NCBI GenBank assembly: GCA_019454045.1
Contig: SKCR01038919.1
Span: forward strand, 33,260 to 97,259
Reading direction: 5' to 3'
Source of the DNA: Zanthoxylum bungeanum
Lineage: Eukaryota; Streptophyta; Magnoliopsida; Sapindales; Rutaceae
Length of the DNA stretch: 64,000 nt
Positions 35,048 to 45,267 of the stretch are shown in pieces. How positions within the stretch are numbered: position 1 is the stretch's first letter; each line of letters opens with the position of its first letter. Position numbers and translations under genes: made by a program. The notes under the pieces were generated by a model. It did not search any database, was not told the origin of the DNA, and worked only from the letters and a program-made list of their open reading frames with translations.

Positions 35048-35230
35048 ATAAGTTGATTCTTTTGCAGAGATTCCCATTTAATCTGCATTGCTTGCAACTA
35101 TTTTGCCTTTGTCTTTATAAGATACCCCTTTGAAATTTTTTGGCTCCCCTTCGTTAGTAAGTCAGAATATAATCAGATCCTGAGTATCCGGTTGATAGAA
35201 TCCGGCCTCGCTCAGATCATTGTAATTGAG
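35048..35230 (-). pseudogene. Copia C4, segment between integrase and reverse transcriptase
   Basis: A 180-bp island between two insertions. Minus-strand reading across the ATAAG site gives a trace of the Copia linker (AMQ-KWESLQKN, then LVKLP-type sequence), and its other end joins 45268 across the GTTCA duplication. This fixes the order of events: both elements entered C4 independently. Confidence 0.75.
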
Positions 35231-35509
35231 GTTCATGTTGGACATTATGACCCATAGCGTCACTATTTGCACAGATCATTGTGTTGTTGTAGCAAATTAA
35301 CTATGTGACAAAGAAATTGCACTCTCATCATTTGTGATTAGATCACCATAGATATATAAATGAAGAGAGGTCCCTATGATTAGTTCCTGGATTGAGATGA
35401 TATGAGACAGTATCAGTCCACGAAGGATTAATCATTAAATATCCCTAGCCGTAGTATTATCGAGACTGGACATCGATAATGCGGAATAGGCTAGTATTGC
35501 ACTTGTGCG

Positions 35510-35527
35510 CGTTGTGAGGGCACAACG
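35510..35527 (+). ncRNA. Conserved hairpin HP1 in family H LTR
   Basis: Stem CGTTGTG / CACAACG with loop AGGG. Aligned stems in other LTRs, in element sense: H-a 719-736 identical; H-b 8275-8292 CGTTATG/CATAACG; H-e 47641-47658 TGTTGTG/CATAACG; H-f 51551-51568 TGTTATG/CGTAACA; H-g 58079-58096 CGTTGTG/CACGACC. The fifth pair is G-C, A-T or G-T and the outer pair C-G, T-G or T-A, so pairing is kept (one mismatch in H-g). Whether it acts as RNA is inference. Confidence 0.7.
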
Positions 35528-35584
35528 GCATAGTTCTCATATATATAAGTATTGGATACTTATGCAAGTGCGATAGGAGGTCGT

Positions 35585-35607
35585 GTTTCACCGATGGTAC
35601 GGGAAAC
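35585..35607 (+). ncRNA. Conserved hairpin HP2 in family H LTR
   Basis: Outer stem GTTTC/GAAAC enclosing an inner ACC-GAT-GGT hairpin. H-e (47716-47738) has GTTTT/AAAAC, a change on both arms. H-f (51626-51646) has GTTT/AAAC, one base lost from each arm, with the inner stem ACT/GGT. H-b (8195-8217, minus strand) has GTTTT/GAAAC, a T-G wobble. Confidence 0.68.
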
Positions 35608-36289
35608 AGCTTCGCTCTGGATAGACCCCTCGGAATCCCATTGGTATTATGACTATGTGTCTATGGGAGGCCGAAATCAAGGTAGGTGTGTATAGTCTTA
35701 ACCTGAGACTTACATCGCTAATACTTACGATAATCGATAGACTTTGGTCTTGGTGGTAGGGGACTTTAACCGGTTTCTGTACACCACTTCTGGGTTTATC
35801 AGAGAGTCGTAGTGTATTGGGTGTGATGTCAAGATGGAAGTGTCACTTCAGTCATTTGGAGATGATGTCACGCAGGATACGGTACTAGTGCTCTTGAGTG
35901 TTGCGCAACCAATCGGGATATTGTGACCAGGTCATGTATATCCGATTATAGAGACTATGTTACCAGACATCCGACATGTTTTCGGACGGGGGAGACACTT
36001 ATCCACCCCCAGCCCTAGCACGTGATTATCCGATACTGGGCCGATATACACAATACTACGGTATACTACGCTTGATACAGATCTATATATTCCTGTAAGA
36101 ATATTTCTGGAGAATTGGGTAGGCATGGCGCTTTGCTAGAAGCCAACCTTGTCTTGTAAATCGATATAAACGTAGTACGAGGTACTTACGTGTTCGGACA
36201 GTCCGACGATCGTATTTACTACTGCCAACATATCCGGAGATCTCATGGGTCGCTTCCTGAAGATTCACCGATGACGTATGACTCGCACT

Positions 36290-36640
36290 TTGATTAATCT
36301 GGGATTAATTAGAAGAGAGAGAGATAGAATTAATCTGGGATTAATTCGATGAGAGAGAAAATTAATCTGGGATTAATTGCGGAGATATTTTATCTGGGAT
36401 AAAATATTAATTAAAGAGAGAGAACGATTAATTTGGAATTAATCGATAAAATAATATATTCGATATATTATCGAAATTGGATTTCGACGCGAAATTAAAA
36501 TTAGATTTTAATTCGGGCGAACGAATTAATTTAGAATTAATTCGTTAGCGACGTGAATAGTGAATTCGCTAGGCGTAATCATTTAATTACGACGCGACGG
36601 AAAATTCGTTAATTTGGAATTAGCGAACCCGAGCCCGAGA
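36290..36640 (+). repeat. Inverted-repeat chain upstream of the LTR TATA region
   Basis: Consecutive hairpins with 3-5 nt loops: ATTAATCTGGGATTAAT three times, TTTTATCTGGGATAAAA, CGATTAATTTGGAATTAATCG (as stems CGATTAAT/ATTAATCG), ATATATTCGATATAT, GAAATTGGATTTC, AATTAAAATTAGATTTTAATT (stems only partly listed) and CGAATTAAT/ATTAATTCG. The loops favour TGGGA, TTGGA or TTAGA. The chain is present at 44150-44500, 46640-47020 (minus), 48415-48720, 52325-52640 and 56990-57310 (minus). One hairpin unit (AATTAAATT/GATTTAATT type) is present in H-d and H-f but absent in H-c, so units come and go whole. Confidence 0.85.
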
Positions 36641-37389
36641 GTGATTGCGAGCGCATTCGCATTTCGAATTCGAGTGCGGCACGCAAGTCACATCAAGCGT
36701 CAAATCGTTTATCACATCAATCGTCAAATCAATTGTCACTTTGAGTGATGTGACTTGACAACATGTCACTTTATTAAAGTGATGTGATATGACTTAATTA
36801 AAGTAGAAATGATTGTGAAAATAGAAAAGCATTAATAGACTTTTGCTTTTTACTTTTGATATATAATGATATGATTTATATTATTTATTTTTGGAAATGA
36901 ATTAAATATATATAACTAAAGTCTTCTCTCTCTCCTGCTGCAGACTCACGGTCCTTCTTCTTTCCCTCCCCTCCTTTTCTCTTCTCTCTCCGTTCTTGGA
37001 CAGTTTTTCTTCTCCTTCTTGTTCTGTTTCTGCCGAAATGGAGAAGCAAGATAATGATTTGTTGCAAAAATCAAGTGCTAGCACACCTTGAGCATACTTA
37101 GGTGATAGGGAAACGAATTCATGTGCTTGGATGATTTTGGAGCTTGAAGCTTGGAGCTTCAATGGAGGTCACTCATGGCCGAAAATTGGAGATGCAAAGA
37201 CGTCCAAAACCGAGCAGCCCCACTGTCAAGGGCCTTGCCGAGCTTGGAGGGAGCTCAAAAACGCACCTTGTTCTTCATCCATCAAAACCGAAATTCAATG
37301 TGAGTTGATTCCGCCACCTCCTTTGATGTGTTCATATGTGATTTTTATGCATTGTTTGTGATCTTGTGGACTTGATTAAACTCCAACAT

Positions 37390-37403
37390 TGGTATCTAGA
37401 GCC
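37390..37403 (+). other. Primer-binding site of H-c
   Basis: TGGTATCTAGAGCC, one base after the LTR end, matches the initiator tRNA-Met primer consensus TGGTATCAGAGC with a one-base insertion. H-e has the exact form at 49390. Confidence 0.88.
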
Positions 37404-39169
37404 ATTGATGCATGAAATCCGAAATTAGGGTTCTTGGCAATTTGGGGCTTTTTGATTTTGGCTTGATTCTGACAAATTGATTGTGTAAGAATGCTTATAT
37501 ATGATCTAATTTGAGATATATGTAATCAATTTGACAAAAAAATCATTGGATTGATTTTCCCCAATTTGCAAATTGGTCAAAACTTTAATTTGGGTAAACT
37601 CGATTTAGGCATGATTTGGTTGAATTGTTTGATGCATTATGCTTGAATGAGGTTGAATTGAAGTTGTGCATGATCAATTTCAAGAAAATTGGATTAGATC
37701 AATTTTCCCCAATTCTTAGGTTGAAATGAAACTTGAAATTGGGTAAAATGTGTTTAAGCATGTTTTAATTGAATTGGATGTTTAAGTATGCTTAGAACAT
37801 GTTTAATTGAGATTGTGTGTGATCAATTTCATGAAATTGGATTGGATTCATTTTCCCCAAATTGGAGGCTTGGCCGAAATTGGAAGAACCTAATGTCTTG
37901 GTAATTTTGTTTGTTTGATCATTGGATGACTTAAAACAATTGGTTAATGTTGTTTTGAAGTTCAATTGGATTGAATTTTGATTTGGAACATTTTTCCCTT
38001 TTAAGTGGCTTGGCCGATTTTAAAGAACATGAATTCTTTGTGATTTTGTTGTTTTAATTCATTGGATGAATTGAATTGATTTGGGAAATTAAGATTGTGG
38101 ACTCAATTGGATTGAAACCGAATCGAATTGAAAAACCCCTAATTGCCGAGACTTGAAAGCATGTTAATTGGGTTTGATTTTAATTGAATTGTGTTGGACA
38201 CTATTTGGTTGTTAAAGTGCATGATTAATTAGGCTAATTGATATTTTAGAAATGTTAATTGGGTAATTGATTGTGTATTACACTTAGGTTAATTAATTGT
38301 GAAATTTGGAATTTTATAAGTTAATTAATTTGGGCTTGATTTTGGAAATTGGGCTTGTTAGGGTTGTAATTGGGCTTTTGGGCTTTGTTGTAACAAAGTT
38401 GGGTTTAGGCAAATTGGTTGGATCCAATTAGGCCCAAACCGAATCCAAAAGGTCCAATTATGACTTAATGGACCTTAATTATTTAATTGGGCCTAATGGG
38501 CCAAAATTAATTTAAAGGCTTATGGGGTAACTCCCGGATTGGATTTTGGTTGTTCGGTTTGACCCGAGTTGACCAAAAGTCCACGCCTATAGAAATTAAT
38601 TAAAAGCCCATTGGACTTTAATTAAATAAAACATTAGATGTTAATCGGGCTTTGAGACCCGTTGCGATTAAATTTGGAATTTAAGTCGTAAAGGTTCGTT
38701 AATAAAAGTGTAATATTTAATTTGGAATTAAATAATGAATTAGAATTAAATACGTATTAAATTGGATTTAATTATGAATTTAATTTAATTAATTCGTAGA
38801 AATTGTACTTTGAGTACGTGTTTGCAATACGAGTTTGACTCGAACAAAATCAAATCTTTGTTTGAACATTGGATGATCACTAATAATCAAGATTAATTAA
38901 TTTGATTGATTGATTGATAACATGCTTGTATGAATACATGGTTGTGATGTTTGAATAATGTATATCGGATGGATATTAGTCGGGTTGGGCGATTTTGGAA
39001 ATTGTAATAAATTTGATTTATTAAATTGGACCTGCGTGTCCAGCCTTATCTCCTATTTCTTTGTATTCTCTTCTCACCTATTCCCCTCCATGTAAAGAGG
39101 TTTCTTTAGAAGTGTAGTGTAACGGGTAGAAGTAATACAAGTGCTAGCGGGAGAGAGAAAGTGAGAGAT

Positions 39170-39184
39170 TTGATCTAGGATCAA
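39170..39184 (+). ncRNA. Conserved hairpin HP3 in family H leader
   Basis: TTGATC-TAG-GATCAA here and in H-g (62708-62722, minus strand). H-e (50740-50754) has TTGTTC-TAG-GAACAA, an A-T to T-A exchange on both arms. H-f (54539-54553) has TTGTTC-TAG-GAATAA with a G-T wobble. The loop TAG is unchanged in all four. Confidence 0.68.
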
Positions 39185-39949
39185 TGTAAAATATCCATCC
39201 GCATATCATTATTATTTTATTTCATACTCGCTTTATTATGTGTTTAGAATGCATGCTTAAGGGTGTATGATGATGAGACCTTAACAAAGATAATTAAATT
39301 GGTAGCCAATTTGCACGCGAAAAACCCTCGTTATATCATGCGTTTTTCCTTCCATTGAGTGATTCTTACTCAAGATCCGAGATTGGCAGGGGTTGTTGGC
39401 CAAAGTCAAGCCCTTGTCCATCAAAGATGTGTTTAATCACGAGGCTTTGTTCCATATCGGTGTCGTGTCCAAGTTGTGGTTTTTGGCCAAAGTCAAGACC
39501 ACTTCTTGTCCATTGACATTGATTACGAAGCTTCCATGTCAATGGGTCCGCGCTTGACTGGGATCACTAGGTTTGTTGTGCCAAAGCCAAGGCCTAGTTG
39601 ATTCAGAGGAAATAGGTTAGGGTATACATTCGATGTATAGGCATATATAAGATATATGTTTGGGACTTGGATGTCCACCTACTGGATCTAGGAGTTGGAT
39701 GAGATCCAATTGATCTTCGAGATCTACCTAGTTAATTATCATACAATTTGTTGGCCAAAGTCAAGATTGTGTGATATTTAACGGGATCCTAGCCCACTAG
39801 GAAACACGGTTTCCCGAGTACTCGACAGAGGGTTAGAGGCTCGACGAAAAATAGTGGGAGGCAAGTATTGAATTTGCAACATTCGTTCGAATACTCGCTA
39901 AACACGCTCATTTATTTTATTCGTCATTAGATTAAAGTATTAGTTAGAC

Positions 39950-40230
39950 TAATATTTAAATTGTTGTTTTAATAAACAGTTGGACTGTATTATACTTGAT
40001 TATATATAATTGGATTATATTAATCAATATATTTGAATTAATTAATTTCAGTTTACAGTTGATTTTATAATTGGATTATAGTAATCAATGTAATTGAGGT
40101 TAATTAATTTGGATTATATTTGATTATATAGTTGGACTATTATAATCATTATAATATATAAAGTACCACTAATCGTTGATTAAATAGTTGGACTATTGTA
40201 ATCAAGATAAATTGAAAAGTTGAATATTTA
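39950..40230 (+). repeat. Diverged ~60-bp AT-rich tandem repeats
   Basis: Four or five units containing (A)TAGTTGGACTAT(T)-TAATCA or its variant AATTGGATTATAGTAATCA, separated by TTAATTAATT-type links. The mirror copy in H-g is 61690-61920. Confidence 0.75.
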
Positions 40231-40599
40231 AAATATAATCTGGATTAAAATATTTTAAATGATTTAATTTTCAAATTGGGAATAAATAATAGGTTACTTT
40301 ATTTGATAAAATAACTTATTATACCTTAAGCCCAAAATTAAGCAAATAGTAGAGCATAAAATCTTTGGAAGATTTATGTGATGATGACTTTAATGCTTAA
40401 TTAATACTTATAATAAATCTATCTTTAGATTTAAAAGTATTAAAATTGCAATTAATAATTCTTGGAGAATTAATTGACTATTCTAGTGGAGAAAAGTCAA
40501 AGTTTGCAATTGGGCATGTAGCACGAGGTGCACATCGTTTCGATATTCCAAAAACCCAAGGCTTGGCCTAAGGTTCCTAAATATTGAAAAGGATAATTG

Positions 40600-42862
40600 A
40601 CATATCCCAAAGTGACTACCATTTGGATATGGAAGACACGAAGGAATTAAAGAAAGGGCGAGGCTCTAACTTAAAAATATTTGTCTTAGTTATGTTCACA
40701 GCTAGTATTGAAATTAGATTTTAAATACTTAGTGTGGTACATAAAATATATGTATTGATATTCAGAATCTGCTTTGAGCAGGATACTGACTTCAAGCTGA
40801 GATTCCTCTGCGAATCGGAAACGGGACGAAAGTCGCTGTTTCGACCGTAGATACCTAAGTTTAGGAACTAACCTGGGGTGTGTACTTAAATTAGGAACTG
40901 TTATAATGTAACTAGTTTGACTAGAGACATTATCTCTTTATCAGTGTTTAATCCGTTGCGGATAAAACCTTTATATATAAAACACTGAGTGTTTTATTAT
41001 ATAAAAAGATGATACTGAGATAAATACATTAGATGTAAATAACATAATTTATATTTTGAATATAAATAAAATCTCAAACATATAAATGACAAATAAATAG
41101 CTCAAATTGATTTGATCAATAGAGACTTATTTATGGTATTGTTGTCTAGGACACAATTAAACGAGACATGTCAGTTAGACGGTGTGTCCGAACAAAACCG
41201 AATTTTGTTGGACATGATAAGGTTTATCACGAGTCGCTCTGAGCTATCATTTCCTTCAAACAGGATATGTATTAACAGTGCAAACTTATTTAGAATAAGG
41301 TTCCATATAAATCTGTTTGACAGATATCATATAGGATATGAACAGGAAAGAAACGAGGTTTCTCATTCCTGATAATTTGGGTATGCCAGGCATAAAGTTT
41401 GGATGATACCAAACTAAGAACCAAATTGGATAAGTGCCAATATAGGTTATCCTAAGGGAAACCATAAGTATAGTACTTATAAATCTCACATGAGAACAAT
41501 GTGATTGTTGCTCACCATGCGGTTTTCCTGAGAGGAATACCGATATGCAGTGGTCAGTGGGAGGATAGTGATACTCGATGAAAATCGGAGTAATACTATT
41601 CAAGCACGAAGTCCTTAATGGAACACAACAGTTCATCAATGATGAATCTGTACCATTAATCTTCAAATACACAAGAAACCGCGTAGATCGGAGAGAGTCA
41701 GAAAACAACCTGGGGTATGGGTTTCTGATCTAACCTCATAAAGATGTCAATCTTATAAGGTACACCAACTGACTACGTTTGAGGTAGTGATACAAGGTAT
41801 CGACTCCCTATTATGGCAAAGTGCCATGAATCGAAATGGATTCCATGTTTAACAACTATTTTGGATACTAGTTGTTGTACCACAAGGCATTGTGCCTATG
41901 GTACATTAAACGTCTTCAAGGAAGACATACATGGATGGCAACATACCAACGTACAAAGCTAGGCTTTTGACGGAAAGGTATCGTTATCAACATTGTGTTA
42001 ATAACGGTTCAACCTTTTACCTGTTGCCATGGTAAATCCATTTTGAAGATGCTTGTTGATAACTGTATATTTCATTTGTGAAATATGTCAGTTATAAATC
42101 AAAATCGCTTTCCTGAAAAGGAAACCTTTTGGAGAATGTTTATAACATTCTGACGATTTTGTATAACCGACAAACAAGGTTTGCGGATTATTCAATCCAT
42201 GTTTGGATTGAAGCAAGCATAGGTTCTTGGAACTGACGTTTTGAAATAATCATAATGGTTTATGATTTAACTCAAAACGAAATAATTCTTGTGTATATAA
42301 GGAGGTTAGTGGGAGAGGGCACTGACAATGAAATTCCCATAAAACAATTGGTGAAAGCTGGCTTGGCTTCTTTCATAGAAATTCTCCGTAGAATTCTGGG
42401 GAGTAACAACCTTTATTCAAGGAATAAAGATCTACTGGGCTAGATTTGGAGTTGGTAACACTCTCTGAGAAATTGTACATTTAAAATGTACTTGTATTGG
42501 TGTCTCATACGCTTCGAGCATATGGAGTCACAATCGGGTCAATCCAAGTGATAGTCACTGGATTGAAGTTAAGAACATCTGTTAGTATCTGAGAGAACTA
42601 AAGATGTTATCTTAAACTATGGAGATGGAGAACTTGAAGTGACTGGGATCACTGCTGCAAGTTTCCAAACAATTAAATACTGCGGTACTATAAAGTTTGA
42701 ACACTGGGACAGTGAGCTGGAAATCTTCCGAGCAAGATAACTGTTGCCGAATTAACAACAAATGCGGATTATTGCTGCAGCTGAGGCAGCAATAGAAGCC
42801 ATTTGGATCGATAATAAATCTAATTAGATTAGATATAGTTCTGTTAGCAGCTGAGCTAGGCG
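40600..42862 (+). pseudogene. Decayed Copia pol in H-c: protease, integrase, reverse transcriptase, RNase H
   Basis: Colinear traces in shifting frames. Protease side near 40720-40860: LQAEIPLRIGNGTKVAVSTV resembles the Copia DLRVGNGARVAA region after the CGSHIC motif. Integrase at 41128-41250: DGVSEQNRILLDMIRFITSR matches NGVSERRNRTLLDMVRSMMS with the catalytic Glu. The core with the first two Asp residues is missing, since a TYLW-LGH trace joins it directly. Reverse transcriptase near 41930-42450: KARLLTERY, SMFGLKQA-type and QLVKAGLASFIEI-type segments. RNase H near 42590-42860: NYGDGELEVTGITAASFQT, then AAAEAAIEAIW. YVDD is not preserved. Stops abound, and short perfect inverted repeats overlie these segments. 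Confidence 0.8.
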
Positions 42863-43080
42863 TCAGCACAGGCTAAAGAATTAAAGGTCTCATCGACGAT
42901 CCAGATATATACTTCTATATCATCTGATTCGTTCGGATCATACATCGTGGCGATGTGATGATCGTGTAAATCGCGTCAGACGATAATTAAACAAATCCGC
43001 TGACGAAAACCTTTCCTCAGCAATTTGAGCGAACCGTACATAGTTCAGGGTGTAGGACACTTGAGTGACTGGCTATGTGC

Positions 43081-43092
43081 CAAGTGGGAGAT
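43081..43092 (+). other. Polypurine tract of H-c
   Basis: CAAGTGGGAGAT directly before the LTR start TGTTGGAC; the standard Copia form, also present (reversed) in H-b and H-g. Confidence 0.85.
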
Positions 43093-45267
43093 TGTTGGAC
43101 AAATGACCCATAGCGTCACTATTTGCACAGATCATTGTGTTGTTGTAGCAAATTAACTATGTGACAAGGAAATTGCACTCTCATCATTTGTGATTAGATC
43201 ACCATAGATATATAAATGAAGAGAGGTCCCTATGATTAGTTCCTGGATTGAGATGATATGAGACAGTATCAGTCCCCGAAGGTTTAATCATTAAATATCC
43301 CTAGCCGTAGTATTATCGAGACTGGACATCGATAATGCGGAATAGGCTAGTATTGCACTTGTGCGCGTTTGTGAGGGCACAACGGCATAGTTCTCATATA
43401 TATAAGTATTGGATACTTATGCAAGTGCGATAGGAGGTCGTGTTTCACCGATGGTACGGGAAACAGCTTCGCTCTGGATAGACCCCTCGGAATCCCATTG
43501 GTATTATGACTATGTGTCTATGGGAGGCCGAAATCAAGGTAGGTGTGTATAGTCTTAACCTGAGACTTACATCGCTAATACTTACGATAATCGATAACTT
43601 TGGTCTTGGTGGTAGGGGACTTTAAACGGGTTCTGAGTACACCACTTCTGGGTTTATCAGAGAGTCGTAGTGTATTGGGTGTGATGTCAAGATGGAAGTG
43701 TCACTTCAGTCATTTGGAGATGATGTCACGCAGGATACGGTACTAGTGCTCTTGAGTGTTGCGCAACCAATCGGGATATTGTGACCAGGTCATGTATATC
43801 CGATTATAGAGACTATGTTACCAGACATCCGACATGTGTTTCGGACGGGGCAGACACTTATCCAGCCCCAGCCCTAGCACGTGATTATCCGATACTGGGC
43901 CGATATATACACAATACTACGGTATACTACGCTTGATACAGATCTATATATTCCTGTAAGAATATTTCTGGAGAATTGGGTAGGCATGGCGCTTTGCTAG
44001 AAGCCAACCTTGTCTTGTAAATCGATATAAACGTAGTACGAGGTACTTACGTGTTCGGACAGTCCGACGATCGTATTTACTTGCCAACATATCCGGAGAT
44101 CTCATGGGTCGCTTCCTGAAGATTCACCGATGACGTATGACTCGCACTTTGATTAATCTGGGATTAATTAGAAGAGAGAGATAGAATTAATCTGGGATTA
44201 ATTCGATGAGAGAGAAAATTAATCTGGGATTAATTGCGGAGATATTTTATCTGGGATAAAATATTAATTAAAGAGAGAGAACGATTAATTTGGAATTAAT
44301 CGATAAAATAATATATTCGATATATTATTAGAAATTGGATTTCGACGCGGAATTAAAATTAGATTTTAATTCGGGCGAACGAATTAATTTAGAATTAATT
44401 CGTTAGCGACGTGAATAGTGAATTCGCTAGGCGTAATCATTTATTACGACGCGACGGAAAATTCGTTAATTTGGAATTAGCGAACCCGAGCCCGAGAGTG
44501 ATTGCGAGCGCATTCGCATTTCGAATTCGAGCGCGGCACGCAGTCACATCAAGCGTCAAATCGTTTATCACATCATGCGTCAAATCAATTGTCACTTTGA
44601 GTGATGTGACTTGACACATGTCACTTTATTAAAGTGATGTGATGATGACTGAGTAAAGTAGAATGATTGTGAAAAGTAGAAAGCATTAATAGACTTTTTG
44701 CTTTTACTTTTGATATATATGATAATGATTTTATATATATTTTTTTTGGAAAATGATTAAATATATATAACTAAAGTCCTTCTCTCTCTCCCTCTCCTTC
44801 CTGCATGCAAGACTCACGGTCTTCTTCTTTCTTCCTTTTCCCTCCCTTTTCTCTCTCGGTCTTGGACCGTTTTTTTCTTCCTCCTTTGTTCTTTTTTTTC
44901 CTCTTCTTCTTTTCTGCCGAAAATGGAGAGCATGATAATATTTTTGTGGCAAAATCAAGTGCTAGCACACCTTGAGCATACATAGGTGATAGGGAAACGA
45001 ATTCTGTGCTTGGAAGCATTTTGGAGCTTGAGCTTTGAGCTTCAATGGAGTTCCATCAGGCCGAATTTTGGAGATGCAAACCAGTCCCAAAACCGCACCC
45101 CACTGTCAAGAAGCCATTGCCGAGCTTGGAGGGAGTCAAAAACGCACTTGTTCTTCAAACATCAAAACCGAATTCAATGTGAGTTGATTCCGCCACCTCC
45201 TTTGATGTGTTCATATGTGATTTTTATGCATTGTTTGTGATCTTGTGGACTTGATTAAACTCCAACA
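43093..45267 (+). repeat. 3' LTR of H-c
   Basis: Partner of 35236-37388 and near-identical over its first 1.4 kb. Many one-base indels occur after about 44500. HP1 carries an extra T in its 5' arm at 43366-43384. Confidence 0.95.

Larger units (their letters stand above)
35236..37388 (+). repeat. 5' LTR of H-c
   Basis: TATA-like AAATATATATAAC at about 36904-36915, followed by a pyrimidine-rich leader (CTTCTCTCTCTCCTGC). Upstream lies a chain of inverted repeats (36290-36640). Differences from the 3' LTR are mostly one-base indels, densest after 36680. Confidence 0.95.
37389..39945 (+). other. Family H leader region (H-c copy)
   Basis: About 2.5 kb between primer site and the first gag-pol trace, without coding capacity. 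The same leader occurs at 49389-51321, 53244-55430 and, reversed, 61930-64000. Features: frequent ATTGGATTGAATT-type segments and a TGGACCTGCGTGTCCA hairpin near 39028. There is also the covarying hairpin HP3 (39170-39184) and several TTGGCCAAAGTCAAG motifs between 39390 and 39770. In H-f it ends directly at a gag start. Confidence 0.75.
35236..45267 (+). mobile_element. Complete family H element H-c (Copia-derived, non-autonomous)
   Basis: A 10032-bp element with duplications GTTCA at 35231-35235 and 45268-45272. LTRs 35236-37388 (2153 bp) and 43093-45267 (2175 bp), TGTTGGAC...CTCCAACA. The primer site TGGTATCTAGAGCC (initiator tRNA-Met type) follows the first LTR, and the polypurine tract CAAGTGGGAGAT precedes the second. 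The 5.7-kb interior has no ORF above 150 codons; it holds a long leader and colinear but ruined protease, integrase, reverse-transcriptase and RNase H traces. Nearly all of it is short inverted repeats. Copies H-b and H-g share the same ruined interior, so the family spread after losing coding capacity. Confidence 0.95.

Noticed and set aside
35236..37388. Hammerhead ribozyme (retrozyme) in the hairpin-rich LTR
   Set aside because: I looked for CTGATGAG with a matching GAAA core in the right arrangement and found none; the LTR is also far longer than retrozyme LTRs.
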